From: Metabacillus lacus
Lineage (GTDB): Bacteria; Bacillota; Bacilli; Bacillales; Bacillaceae
Reading direction: 5' to 3'
Length of the DNA: 64,000 bases
Assembly: GCF_009674805.1 (NCBI RefSeq)
Contig: NZ_WKKI01000008.1
Coordinates: forward strand, 1-64,000
Below, piece by piece: positions 16,380 through 24,521 of this stretch (within the stretch, counting starts at the first letter, position 1; each line of letters opens with the position of its first letter). The notes beneath the pieces are model-generated. The model made no database searches. It had not been told where the DNA came from and saw nothing but the letters and a program-made list of their open reading frames with translations. Position numbers and translations under genes: made by a program.

Positions 16380-17375
16380 CTAAAATTTCATCACTTTTTC
16401 AATTGCAGCTGAAATTCTCCTGTGATCAGGAAGATAATGATCTTCAAACCCAAAGTAGGGAACGGGAGCGTCAAAGCCTGTAACTCTTTCAGCAGGTGCT
16501 TTTTGATATAGAAACGCTTCGTCATTGATTAAAGAAATCAGATCTGCGCCAAGTCCGCCTGTCATGTGTGCTTCATGGACAATCACGGTTCTTCCTGTTT
16601 TTTGTACAGATTCAACGATCAAATCCCTGTCCAGTGGATAAAGCGTACGCAAATCAAGCAGATCACAGTTTATGCCCTTTTCCTTCATCTGTTCAGCTGC
16701 CTTTGCAGCAGGAGGGATCATGGCTCCCCAGGCGATCACTGTGACATCATTTCCTTCTCTTAACCTTGCTCCCTTTCCAATCTCAACTGTGTATTTACCT
16801 TCAGGCACTTCTTCCCTTCCTGCACGGTAGCTTCGCATCGGTTCCAAAAACAGAACAGGATCAGGATCCTCTATAGCAGCTATCAGCAGCCCTTTTGCAT
16901 CTCTCGGGCTGGAAGGACAAACCACTTTCATGCCGGGCATGTGGGTAAACAGTGCTTCAGTACTGTCACAATGTATTTCCGGGGCACGCACACCTGCTCC
17001 ATAAGGTGCCCGAATCACCATTGGCACCGTAAAATGGCCGAGCGTTCTCATTCTAAGCCTGGAAGCGTGGGTCATCAGCTGTTCGTAAGCAGGGTAAATA
17101 AACCCGAGAAATTGTATTTCAACCACGGGTCTGAAGCCATTTACCGCAAGTCCAATCGCTGCACCGACAAATCCAGCCTCACTAAGGGGTGTATCAGCAA
17201 CACGCTTCTCCCCGTACTTTTCCTGAAGGCCTTCGGTCGCCCTGAATACTCCCCCGTTTTTTCCTATATCCTCACCAAGCAGAAGAACTTCGCTGTTTTC
17301 TTTCAGCATGACATCCAGTGCATCCGTAATGGCCCCAACAAGTGTCAGCGGTTTTGTCTGAATTGCAGTGCTCAC
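16380..17375 (-). CDS. 2-oxoacid dehydrogenase E1 component, beta subunit
   Basis: A 331-residue thiamin-diphosphate E1 beta subunit. Family landmarks: LGEDIGKNGGVFRATEGLQEKYGEKRVADTPLSEAGFVGAAIGLA (32-76), the FxYPAYEQL stretch, and RAPYGAGVRAPEIHCDSTEALFTHMPGMKVVCPS. With the alpha subunit it decarboxylates the 2-oxoacid and loads the acyl group on lipoate. It overlaps the alpha-subunit gene by four bases (ATGA-type coupling at 17372-17375). An upstream AAAGGTG ribosome site lies within the alpha gene. Confidence 0.92.
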   Translation of the reverse strand: MSTAIQTKPLTLVGAITDALDVMLKENSEVLLLGEDIGKNGGVFRATEGLQEKYGEKRVADTPLSEAGFVGAAIGLAVNGFRPVVEIQFLGFIYPAYEQLMTHASRLRMRTLGHFTVPMVIRAPYGAGVRAPEIHCDSTEALFTHMPGMKVVCPSSPRDAKGLLIAAIEDPDPVLFLEPMRSYRAGREEVPEGKYTVEIGKGARLREGNDVTVIAWGAMIPPAAKAAEQMKEKGINCDLLDLRTLYPLDRDLIVESVQKTGRTVIVHEAHMTGGLGADLISLINDEAFLYQKAPAERVTGFDAPVPYFGFEDHYLPDHRRISAAIEKVMKF

Positions 17376-18442
17376 CTTTCCCCGCCTCCAATCAGATTCA
17401 GATAATCAGCTTTTTGCTTTGAAATGGTCCATGTCGGCTTTTCAAAAACATAATCAAAGATAACGGAGGGATCTCCTTTTGGAAAACTTTCCATCTCTTC
17501 AATGGCAGCATCTATTTCGTCCGCTGCCTCTGCCTCTGTCTGGGTGAACCAGTTTTCATCATACAGGCCGTTGTTTTTCAGCCACCTCTCAAGCCTCAGA
17601 ATAGGATCGGTATCAAGCCTTTTGGCTGCGCTGTCTTCCTGGCTGCGGTATTTTGAAGGATCATCAGCAGTGGTATGAGCACCATATCTCCACGTTAAGG
17701 CCTCAATCAAGGTTGGTCCTTCTCCTCTTCTGGCCCGGCTCAGTGCTTTAGCAGTTTGAAAATACACAGCAAAGATATCGTTTCCGTCCACCCGGACTCC
17801 GGGCATGCTGTAGGCAACTGCCTTTTGAGCAATCGTTTCCGATTTCATCTGCTTGTGAAGCGGCACTGATATAGCATATTGGTTGTTTTGATTAAAATAA
17901 ACGACCGGCGCGCCAAACACGCTCGCAAAGTTCAGCCCCTCGTGAAAATCTCCTTCAGAGGTAGCTCCATCGCCAAAATAGCACAGTGCGGCATTGTCTG
18001 ACCCCTTCATTTTTTCAGCGAGTGCTGCTCCCGCTGCATGTGGAATCTGGGTAGCGATGGGAATGGCAGGAGGAAATATCTTTTTTCCTTCCGGCGGCAC
18101 GCATCCTTCGTTTCTGCCATTCCAAAACAGCAGTATATTTTTGAGAGAATGACCGAATATCATGGCTGCTCCGTGATCGCGGTAGGTGGGGAACAGCCAG
18201 TCTCCGCTCTTGAGTGCCATCGCGCTGCCTGCCTGTGAAGCTTCCTGTCCCTCATAAGGGGCATATGTACCAATTCTTCCCTGCCGCTGAAGACTGATTG
18301 CTTTTTTATCAAACATACGAATTCTGATCATTTCCTTAAGAGACTTCATGACCCGTTCTTCTGTCACTTCACTGCTGTGCTCTTCTGAAACAACTCTGCC
18401 ATTTGCATCCATTATTTGAAATACCGGAAACATTTTTTCCAT
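17372..18442 (-). CDS. 2-oxoacid dehydrogenase E1 component, alpha subunit (PdhA-like)
   Basis: A 356-residue thiamin-diphosphate E1 alpha subunit with the cofactor/Mg motif GDGATSEGDFHEGLNFA...NQNNQYAIS and the phosphorylatable-loop region RYGAHTTADDPSKYR. The N-terminal FQIMDANGRVVSEE block and RQGRIGTYAPYEGQEA resemble pyruvate dehydrogenase E1 alpha more than B. subtilis BkdAA, yet the operon context argues for aromatic/branched-chain 2-oxoacids. The start is uncertain: ATG 18442 has AAAGGGTGAG upstream, while an ATG at 18481 overlaps the dehydrogenase stop as TAATG but lacks a ribosome site. Co-transcribed with the phenylalanine dehydrogenase gene just upstream. Confidence 0.9.
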   Translation of the reverse strand: MEKMFPVFQIMDANGRVVSEEHSSEVTEERVMKSLKEMIRIRMFDKKAISLQRQGRIGTYAPYEGQEASQAGSAMALKSGDWLFPTYRDHGAAMIFGHSLKNILLFWNGRNEGCVPPEGKKIFPPAIPIATQIPHAAGAALAEKMKGSDNAALCYFGDGATSEGDFHEGLNFASVFGAPVVYFNQNNQYAISVPLHKQMKSETIAQKAVAYSMPGVRVDGNDIFAVYFQTAKALSRARRGEGPTLIEALTWRYGAHTTADDPSKYRSQEDSAAKRLDTDPILRLERWLKNNGLYDENWFTQTEAEAADEIDAAIEEMESFPKGDPSVIFDYVFEKPTWTISKQKADYLNLIGGGER

Positions 18443-18480
18443 GGACTCACCCTTTGCGTCAAGATTCATTATGATATCCA

Positions 18481-19581
18481 TTAAATTCTGACTGCCCACT
18501 TCGGACGCTTCATATGGGAAAAGAAACTGTTTCGGCGGGTTCTGGCTTCAATTCTTGTTTCACAGAAGTAATCTGCTGCCTCGATAGTAGTCATTCCTTC
18601 TCGTTCTGCCTGCTGATATACATTCAGCAAAGACGTATAGATTGCTCTTGTTTTTCTGAGCACCCGCTCTTTGTTAGGTGAATACAGCTCATCTGCAACC
18701 TGAATCAACCCGCCTGCGTTGACAATATAATCAGGCGCATACAGAATTCCTTTTTCCTGAAGGAGCTTTCCATGACGTGCCTCTTTCAGCTGATTGTTTG
18801 CAGAGCCCGCGACTCCCTGCACTTTCAGCAACTCTATTGTTTCATCGTTTATGATGCCGCCCATTGCGCAGGGGATGAACACATCAGCCGGCTGTGCATA
18901 TATTTCATCGCTGGAAACTACCTTGATTCCTGCACCAGCCTCTTTGGCCTTTTCAGTCACAGCATCAATTGCTTTTGTATTGATATCTGTTACATATAAA
19001 TCAGCACCATTCTCAAGGAGAACTTCAGCCACTTTCAAGCCAACCTTTCCAAGTCCCTGAATGCTGTATGCTTTTCCAGCAAGCACATCACTTCCCCAGA
19101 TTGCCTGATTGGTGGCCTTCAGTCCGTAAATCACTCCCTGTGCGGTTGGAACAGAAGAATCCCCGCTGCCTCCGTACACCTCATCAACGCCAACGATACA
19201 ATTGGTTTCTTTCAGGGCATGGATAAAATCTTCGGGAACAGTGCCCATGTCAGTACCTGTGTAAAAACGGCCGTTCAAAGATTCAACAAACTGCCCGAAA
19301 GCACGAAACAGCTCAGGGCTCTTATCCTTTTCGGGATTCCCGATTATTACTGCTTTTCCCCCGCCAAAGTCCACGTCTGCAGCCGCGCACTTGTATGTCA
19401 TCCCTTTTGACAGGCGTAAAACATCTTCAAGAGCTGCGTCCACATTTTCATAAGGATACATTCTGCATCCGCCCAATGCAGGACCGAGCCTGGTACTGTG
19501 AATGGCAATGATTGCTTTCAAACCGGTCGATTCATCATTGCAGAAAACTACTTGTTCATGTTCCCGGATTTTATCGAACAT
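18481..19581 (-). CDS. phenylalanine dehydrogenase (Glu/Leu/Phe/Val dehydrogenase family)
   Basis: A 366-residue NAD+-dependent amino acid dehydrogenase converting phenylalanine to phenylpyruvate plus ammonia. Active-site lysines Lys64 ([10 protein letters not shown]) and Lys76 (FGGGKAV), the nucleotide motif GLGKVG and the GSANNQL segment are intact. [10 protein letters not shown] is the phenylalanine dehydrogenase version; leucine dehydrogenases usually read ITAEDVGT. Against the Lysinibacillus sphaericus enzyme, recalled from memory, Gly109 aligns with Gly124 (aromatic-specific) and Val130 with Asn145; Val there loosens specificity toward aliphatic amino acids and also occurs in the B. badius enzyme. 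The ATG at 19581 has AAAGGGGGAG eight bases upstream. Heads the oxoacid dehydrogenase genes, behind a thioesterase gene and a cre box. Confidence 0.88.
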   Translation of the reverse strand: MFDKIREHEQVVFCNDESTGLKAIIAIHSTRLGPALGGCRMYPYENVDAALEDVLRLSKGMTYKCAAADVDFGGGKAVIIGNPEKDKSPELFRAFGQFVESLNGRFYTGTDMGTVPEDFIHALKETNCIVGVDEVYGGSGDSSVPTAQGVIYGLKATNQAIWGSDVLAGKAYSIQGLGKVGLKVAEVLLENGADLYVTDINTKAIDAVTEKAKEAGAGIKVVSSDEIYAQPADVFIPCAMGGIINDETIELLKVQGVAGSANNQLKEARHGKLLQEKGILYAPDYIVNAGGLIQVADELYSPNKERVLRKTRAIYTSLLNVYQQAEREGMTTIEAADYFCETRIEARTRRNSFFSHMKRPKWAVRI

Positions 19582-19613
19582 GTCTGATTCTCCCCCTTTA
19601 ATCCGTTGCATTA

Positions 19614-19627
19614 TGTTAGCGCTTACA
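19614..19627. promoter_or_regulatory. cre box (CcpA site) inside the phenylalanine operon
   Basis: TGTTAGCGCTTACA fits TGWNANCGNTNWCA fully and is nearly palindromic. It lies between the thioesterase stop (19631) and the dehydrogenase start (19581), where CcpA could road-block transcription of the dehydrogenase genes when sugars are available. Confidence 0.75.
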
Positions 19628-19630
19628 ATT

Positions 19631-20035
19631 TTAAGAGTTCCTAATGTCGGCACCTTTCATCAGTTCCAATATTTTATCTTTTGGCAGAATCAGTTGAACT
19701 ACCTCGCCTGCTCCGACTGTAATGCCTGAGCATACAGCTTTTACGCTTGTTGTGATCCTCGATTTTTCGACTGATACAGCTTCCGCTTCAATTTTCACAA
19801 CTGCTCCCTCAGTGCACGGAGCAAGATGTTTAACGGAAACACCGCTTCCTATTCCTTCTTCATGCTCTTCCAGAAAGGGAAGAATGATCTGCCGTGATGC
19901 CCATTCCATATGGTAAACCATGGACACTGTTGAATACACAGGATGAATAATGCTGCCTTCAAAGCCCGCAAACATCTCGGGAGTGACTGTAATTTCTAAT
20001 TCAGCCGTACATCCAGGTATCAGTCCTTTCCGCAT
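19631..20035 (-). CDS. hotdog-fold thioesterase (fluoroacetyl-CoA thioesterase FlK-like)
   Basis: A 134-residue hotdog-fold protein. The [11 protein letters not shown] start, the central helix region [66 protein letters not shown] and the closing strand match the FlK-like acyl-CoA thioesterase group. The classic catalytic triad Thr-Glu-His of FlK may be represented by Thr/Ser-Thr near position 38, Glu near 58 and His near 70, but I cannot verify this. The ATG at 20035 has TGGGAGTG upstream; the longer frame would cross the promoter and operator. First gene of the phenylalanine operon, so it probably hydrolyses an acyl-CoA made by the complex, perhaps phenylacetyl-CoA. Confidence 0.78.
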   Translation of the reverse strand: MRKGLIPGCTAELEITVTPEMFAGFEGSIIHPVYSTVSMVYHMEWASRQIILPFLEEHEEGIGSGVSVKHLAPCTEGAVVKIEAEAVSVEKSRITTSVKAVCSGITVGAGEVVQLILPKDKILELMKGADIRNS

Positions 20036-20060
20036 GTCATCACACTCCCAAAAATAAATA

Positions 20061-20079
20061 TAACGTTTATTTAACGTTA
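20061..20079. promoter_or_regulatory. YAACG-N9-CGTTA operator at the phenylalanine operon promoter
   Basis: TAACG-N9-CGTTA embedded in a perfect 21-bp inverted repeat (20060-20080, arms ATAACGTT/AACGTTAT). It abuts the -10 box on its downstream side. Same architecture as 25637-25655, 31713-31731 and 41537-41555. A second TAAC-N5-GTTA half-palindrome follows at 20083-20095. Confidence 0.8.
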
Positions 20080-20108
20080 TCATAACATTCCGTTAAATGC
20101 TTGGTCAA
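20079..20108 (-). promoter_or_regulatory. sigma-A promoter of the phenylalanine operon
   Basis: On the minus strand TTGACC (20103-20108) and TATGAT (20079-20084) are separated by 18 bases, directly before the inverted-repeat operator and about 45 bases from the thioesterase start. Confidence 0.7.
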
Positions 20109-20218
20109 TTCATTGTTGGAAATTTTTATATATTCAAAAAATAAGAGCGGCTATTGTATGGCCTGCTCTAAGATGGTCGACAAAAGGTTGTGAGAAACCA
20201 TTATGTTTAGGGAGTTCA

Positions 20219-20367
20219 GGAATGGTGGAAGAAAGGCTGATTTCCGCTCCGGGTGCTTGCTTTCCGGGGGGCAGGCGGTGAGCCTCCCTCGGTGCTGATG
20301 CTTCTGCGGGGTCTCTCCCCTCCCACTAATCCCCCAGGAGTCAAGCACCCTCCGCTCCAATCAGCAG
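20219..20367. repeat. nested palindromic repeat, full copy A
   Basis: About 149 bp: outer arms GCTGATT/AATCAGC, inside them direct repeats TCCGCTCC, inside those a GC-rich core with terminal inverted repeats GGGTGCTTG/CAAGCACCC. Full relatives are at 20437-20584, 55328-55469 and 55648-55795; core-less relatives are near 55105-55145, 55213-55260 and 55538-55579. Small open frames seen within it are by-products of the palindrome. Confidence 0.85.
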
Positions 20368-20436
20368 TTTTATTCTTGAGACACTGACTCAAAATCTTTT
20401 TATAGTCAGAGTCAAGCACCTTGCCAAGTCAATTTA

Positions 20437-20584
20437 GGAATGGTGGGGGAAAAGCTGATTTCCGCTCCGGGTGCTTGCTTTCCGGGGGGCGGGCGGTAAG
20501 CCTCCTCGGTGCTGACGCTCCTGTGGGGTCTTACCTGTCCCGCTAATCCCCCAGGAGTCAAGCACCCTGCGCTCCAATCAGCAG
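20437..20584. repeat. nested palindromic repeat, full copy B
   Basis: Same structure as copy A; the right-hand direct repeat has one change (TGCGCTCC). Both copies share flanks of the type TCAAGCACCTTGCCAAGTC before GGAATGGTGG, so they form a tandem pair. Confidence 0.85.
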
Positions 20585-20639
20585 TTATATACTTGGTACT
20601 TTGACTCTCAAAATATTTTTTAGAGTTAGATTCAAGCAC

Positions 20640-21395
20640 TCTGCCAAGTCAATTTAGGAATGGTTGGATTCGATTTATACTGTTGATATTCTTCCTTTTA
20701 TTGTAGTCGTATACTTATACTGTCGCCTTGAGGACATAACTAGCAATCTACATACTTGTCATGGTTAATCACTTCTGGATAGAAAGGATTGCTGTAGTGT
20801 AATAAATTGATTGGAACGTAGGGTGGCGACTCTGCGGGAAATACGGCATAGTAGAGACCCTGGACTGAGCGCAGCGAGGAGGCTGTTTTGTATAGATTGA
20901 TTAGCAAACAATTAAAAGGTTGATATAATGGGGTTTGAGGAAGGGTTTCAGCGACTTAACCAAATCAGCGCAAATGTCGCTATTTAATGCAATGAAAAAA
21001 GACTTATTTCCAGATGAACCAGATAAAATTACTAAACTACTCAAAAGAATTCGTGAAACCCCGATTCGCCTCTGACTTGGGTTGAGTTTATTGTGGAAGT
21101 ACATCTGTGAAGCGGAACGGTAAGTATTGTTCGAAACACCTTAAACGGGCAAGCAAACTAACGTCTGTGGGATTCTTGAGTCTGATAAACAGTCCTTAAG
21201 ATTAGGGCATCTCATTGCCCTCCCCTATCCAGTGCGTTTAGCAGATGATAGGGCTGCGCTACTTTGCCCAAAGCGTACAGCTTTTTTGTTCGTATGTGTT
21301 TTAGCGTCTTTTGCTTGAGTACATATATCGTTTTACAGACAACATGAATTAAGCTGTCAACCTCATACGTTATACAATTATCAGCTTGTCTGACC
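20640..21395. other. non-coding stretch with a dispersed repeat and a gene remnant
   Basis: Positions 20796-20832 match 56166-56203 (TAATAAATTGRTTKGGAACG... followed by GGGTGGCGACT), another dispersed Bacillus-type repeat. At 20928 an ATG with AAAAGG upstream opens 19 codons and stops; an overlapping +1 frame continues to 21075 with a peptide containing KKDLFPDEPDKITKLLKRIRE. This looks like a frameshifted remnant of a small gene that I do not recognise. The rest shows no gene. Confidence 0.4.
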
Positions 21396-21851
21396 TCAAT
21401 TCAATGTAATATCTTGTACTATTATCTCTTCATTAGAAATCTTGTAGAAAAAACGATTTTCCTTACTATAAGTAATAGCCTCTCCGTTCAGAAAAACACT
21501 GCTTACTTCATTTTCGTCCTTTACCTTACCATATAAAACATTTATTGAACTTTCTGTCTCAATATCAAAAGAATAATCAGACGTAATTTCATACTTCCTA
21601 AAGTCACCTATAACATCCCATTTAAACGTGTTGTTTTTATTTTTCTTTAACAATAAAAAGCTAATAGCCTCTTCTTTTATTACTGGATAAATAGTGTATT
21701 CTTTTATTTTCTCTTCTGCCAAGAAAATTACATTCTCATAATCCTTTGATGACTTTACAAAATTAACAAAATCCTCTTCAGAAGCAAATTGTTGATTTGA
21801 ACATCCAATAAGTAAAATAAAAAAACCGAAAAATGTAATAATCTTTTTCAT
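21396..21851 (-). CDS. hypothetical lipoprotein (151 aa)
   Basis: A 151-residue exported lipoprotein: MKKIITFFGFFILLIGC gives a lipobox (LIGC) with the lipidated Cys at residue 17. The mature part (SNQQFASEEDFVNFVKSSKDY...) has no recognised domain; it holds mixed charged beta-type segments such as KNNTFKWDVIGDFRKYEI. The ATG at 21851 has AAGGGAG about 11 bases upstream; a GTG four codons earlier directly abuts that ribosome site and is less likely. It stands alone, downstream of repeats. The base composition is more AT-rich than the metabolic genes around it, as for many accessory small lipoproteins. Confidence 0.72.
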   Translation of the reverse strand: MKKIITFFGFFILLIGCSNQQFASEEDFVNFVKSSKDYENVIFLAEEKIKEYTIYPVIKEEAISFLLLKKNKNNTFKWDVIGDFRKYEITSDYSFDIETESSINVLYGKVKDENEVSSVFLNGEAITYSKENRFFYKISNEEIIVQDITLN

Positions 21852-22105
21852 AAAATAGAGCACTCTCCCTTTTATTTTAATTTTTCTAGAAAAGAAAACT
21901 TTTTAGCGTTTTCAAGGTGCTGCAACGAAATATCTCGACAACTATCTCTATTGATATCGGCGGCTTGAACTTGGAAAAAACTTAGCATTTAAAAATCGAG
22001 TAGAGCAAATGCTTGTTCCAGCGTGTCAAAAAATCTAATCACAATACAGTTGAGATGTTAAAAACTTCATAACAAAAGACCTGGAAAAGAGGTCTGTGTA
22101 GTGAT

Positions 22106-22234
22106 TTACTTTGAAACTATAATATTGTTTTTAGCTTTACTTTTGCGCAAAAATAAAACCCACCACACTAACAAAAACAAATACCCTGCAATTGTGAAAA
22201 TAGACCAAATAGCACCCTTTTGCAATTGACTCAT
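22106..22234 (-). CDS. small membrane protein (42 aa), coupled to the upstream small gene
   Basis: A 42-residue protein with one transmembrane helix (SIFTIAGYLFLLVWWVLFL) and a basic tail (RKSKAKNN). Its ATG overlaps the stop of the 75-residue membrane gene upstream by four bases (ATGA), so the two are translated together. Not recognised. The pairing of two tiny membrane proteins suggests a membrane complex or a bacteriocin-immunity-like or toxin-like module; nothing in the sequence decides. Confidence 0.55.
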   Translation of the reverse strand: MSQLQKGAIWSIFTIAGYLFLLVWWVLFLRKSKAKNNIIVSK

Positions 22235-22458
22235 GAGTGTTCAAATTCATTCATTCCTTCTGCTCTTCCAAGACTATATATTAGAACGATCATTGGAAGG
22301 GTTACAGTGAACATAAGGGTTATAAAGGACAAAATCTTACCTTTCTTTTTCACAATACTATATATCGCAGTTCCTAATGTTGCTAAAAAAAATAAGTAAT
22401 ACAATATCCAAAACCGATTTGGAAGGGTTTCCCATTGCACTTGTTCCACTTCCTTCAT
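22231..22458 (-). CDS. small two-helix membrane protein (75 aa)
   Basis: A 75-residue protein with two transmembrane helices (about 16-36, FWILYYLFFLATLGTAIYSIV, and 43-64, ILSFITLMFTVTLPMIVLIYSL) separated by the positive loop KKKGK. The ATG lacks a clear ribosome site, so the start is tentative. It overlaps the 42-residue gene by four bases. Not recognised. Confidence 0.55.
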   Translation of the reverse strand: MKEVEQVQWETLPNRFWILYYLFFLATLGTAIYSIVKKKGKILSFITLMFTVTLPMIVLIYSLGRAEGMNEFEHS

Positions 22459-22571
22459 TTTTATAATTTTATATAATTATTATAAACCATATTTTACCAT
22501 AAAAAAAACTTAATTTGAACTTATGTCATAAAACAACAATCTTTTAGAAAACAGCCTATATTTTAAAAAAA

Positions 22572-22614
22572 AGACCGCAGTCAAACTCGAAATCCTCGAG
22601 TTTGACTGCGATCT
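22572..22614 (-). terminator. intrinsic terminator of the ABC importer operon
   Basis: Long stem CGCAGTCAAACTCGA / TCGAGTTTGACTGCG with a 5-base loop and a TTTTTTTT run on the minus strand. It is almost the same as the terminator after metQ (56916-56958). Confidence 0.9.
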
Positions 22615-22681
22615 GAGAAGCCATTTTAAGAGAAATACAGCAAAGGGGAGTTAGTTGAAAAACTATAGAGCTGCAGCCCCC

Positions 22682-23476
22682 TTAGGAAAGAAGTGCTCTG
22701 TCACTCGCCATTTTGGTGCCTCGTATTCTCTGAAACTCAGAGAGAAGGTCTTCAATTGAAAGCTTTGCTTTGTCTGCATCGTTTACTTCCAGAATGATTT
22801 GGCCCTTGTCCATCATAATCAGCCTGTTTCCTAGATCTAGTGCCTGCTGCATGTTATGGGTGACCATCATAGTAGTAAGATTGTATCTTTCCACAATTTC
22901 CTTCGTCAGTTTTGTAATGAGTGCTGCCCGGGAAGGATCCAGAGCTGCTGTATGCTCGTCCAAAAGCAAAATAGAGGGTTCTGTAAAAGTAGCCATCAGC
23001 AGTGACAGCGCCTGCCGCTCTCCCCCTGAAAGCAAACCTACTTTGGCTGTGAGCCGGTTCTCCAGCCCGAGATGAAGCGATTGCAGCACTTCCCGGAATA
23101 GCTCACGCCGTTTTTTTGTCACTCCTGGCCTTAATGTTCTTTTTTTGTTTCTCGAATAGGCAATTGCCAGGTTTTCCTCTATTGTCATAGTCGGTGCCGT
23201 TCCTGCCATTGGATCCTGAAAAACGCGCCCGATCAATTTAGAGCGGTTGTACTCGGTCATATACGTTACATCTCTGCCATCCAGGCTGACAATTCCGTGA
23301 TCGGCTGCCATGACGCCTGAGATCACGTTCATCAAGGTTGACTTTCCTGCGCCGTTGCTTCCGATTACTGTAACAAAATCCCCTTCTTGCAATGTGAGAT
23401 GAATATTGTCGAGGGCAATCTTTTCATCAGGAGTCCCCTCATTAAAGACCTTATGAATTTGATTTAAGTGCAGCAT
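22682..23476 (-). CDS. ABC importer ATP-binding protein (COG1101-type, partner of COG2984)
   Basis: A 264-residue ATPase: Walker A GSNGAGKST (about 40-48), Q-loop near GRVFQDPMAGTAPTMT, signature LSGGERQALSL, Walker B LLLDEHTAALD and H-loop MVTHNMQQAL. It powers the import system encoded with the permease and binding-protein genes upstream. The ATG at 23476 lies inside the permease reading frame (26-base overlap) with AAGGTAAGG upstream; the longer frame to 23569 overlaps the permease too much. Last gene of a three-gene operon ending in the terminator at 22572-22614. Confidence 0.88.
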   Translation of the reverse strand: MLHLNQIHKVFNEGTPDEKIALDNIHLTLQEGDFVTVIGSNGAGKSTLMNVISGVMAADHGIVSLDGRDVTYMTEYNRSKLIGRVFQDPMAGTAPTMTIEENLAIAYSRNKKRTLRPGVTKKRRELFREVLQSLHLGLENRLTAKVGLLSGGERQALSLLMATFTEPSILLLDEHTAALDPSRAALITKLTKEIVERYNLTTMMVTHNMQQALDLGNRLIMMDKGQIILEVNDADKAKLSIEDLLSEFQRIRGTKMASDRALLS

Positions 23477-24482
23477 GCGCCTTACCTTCTCCCTCTGCCT
23501 GGACACTGGCCAGTGCCAGTCCCTCCAGTCTTTTCTTCGCCTTGCGTTTTTTCTCGCGATAGCCTTCAATCATTTTTGGCGCCGTTAATGCAAGAATGAC
23601 AATGACAGCGGTGATCAGTTTCATATCTCCTGGTTTTAAAAATTCAACTCTCAATGCCATCGACACTACAATTCTGTAGATGATGGCACCCCCAATGACA
23701 GCAAGCGTTGTTCTTGCAATGGTTTTCGTTCCAAACAGCGCTTCTCCAATAATGACAGAAGCAAGTCCGATAATAATCATCCCAATCCCCATGCCAACAT
23801 CAGCAAAGCCTCCCTGCTGGGCAATAAGGGCACCTGAAAAAGCCACCATAGCATTTGATAAACCCAGACCAAGAATAATCATGATATTTGTATTGGATGA
23901 AAAGCTCCTGATCATACGTTTGTTATCTCCGGTAGCCCGGATTGCAAGCCCTGTTTCAGTTTTTAGAAAAGCGTCCGTCAAAAACTTAATAACAAACGTG
24001 ACCAGTATCATAAAAATCAAGATGCCCCAAGTGCTCGGAAGGCTGCCAGAAAGGCCGACAGCTCCCAGAATTCCATTGAAAAAAGCATCTATTCCTGTTG
24101 CTTCAAAAAAGCCGCTGACCGCTGTTAATGCCGTATCCGTATTCAGCAGGGGAACATTTGATTTCCCCATAATCCTGAGATTGATGGAATATAGTGCAAT
24201 CATCATCAAAATTCCTGAAAGCAAAGCATTGACCTTTCCCGCTGTATGAATCAATCCAGTCAGGCATCCTGCTGCAAAACCAGCCACAAGCGCAATCATG
24301 GTTGCTGCAAAAGGGTTTGTACCGTTCACTATCAAAATTGCGGCAACAGCTGCTCCTGTAACAAAGCTGCCGTCCACCGTTAAATCAGGAAAATCAAGTA
24401 TCCGAAACGAGAGGTAAACACCGAGAGCCATAATGGCATAAATGATTCCTGACTCAAATGCTCCAAATATTGCTGTAAACAC
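23451..24482 (-). CDS. ABC importer permease (COG4120 type)
   Basis: A 343-residue integral membrane protein with about eight to ten helices, opening with GAFESGIIYAIMALGVYLSFRILDFPDLTVDGSF, the hallmark start of the branched-chain-permease-like COG4120 family that works with COG2984 binding proteins. GTG start with AAAGGATGA eight bases upstream. It lies 39 bases after the binding-protein gene and overlaps the ATPase gene. In the family the known or suggested substrates include tryptophan and other amino acids (TrpX-type systems); see the shared operator upstream of the operon. Confidence 0.88.
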   Translation of the reverse strand: MFTAIFGAFESGIIYAIMALGVYLSFRILDFPDLTVDGSFVTGAAVAAILIVNGTNPFAATMIALVAGFAAGCLTGLIHTAGKVNALLSGILMMIALYSINLRIMGKSNVPLLNTDTALTAVSGFFEATGIDAFFNGILGAVGLSGSLPSTWGILIFMILVTFVIKFLTDAFLKTETGLAIRATGDNKRMIRSFSSNTNIMIILGLGLSNAMVAFSGALIAQQGGFADVGMGIGMIIIGLASVIIGEALFGTKTIARTTLAVIGGAIIYRIVVSMALRVEFLKPGDMKLITAVIVILALTAPKMIEGYREKKRKAKKRLEGLALASVQAEGEGKAHAALKSNS

Positions 24483-24521
24483 CCGTAATCATCCTTTCAA
24501 TCGTTCTTGTTCAGAACTGTT

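Noticed and set aside
13739-19581. Reading the dehydrogenase complex as the standard branched-chain (bkd) operon.
   Set aside because: No ptb or buk, an aromatic-type amino acid dehydrogenase instead of leucine dehydrogenase, an FlK-like thioesterase, PdhA-like E1 alpha and the shared operator with paaX all differ. Branched-chain activity is not excluded.
20151-20639. Small open frames (GWSGGCLTPGG- and TADWSAGCLTPGG-type peptides) inside the palindromic repeats, also at 55633-55815.
   Set aside because: They arise from the repeat sequence itself, recur with every copy and lack proper starts.
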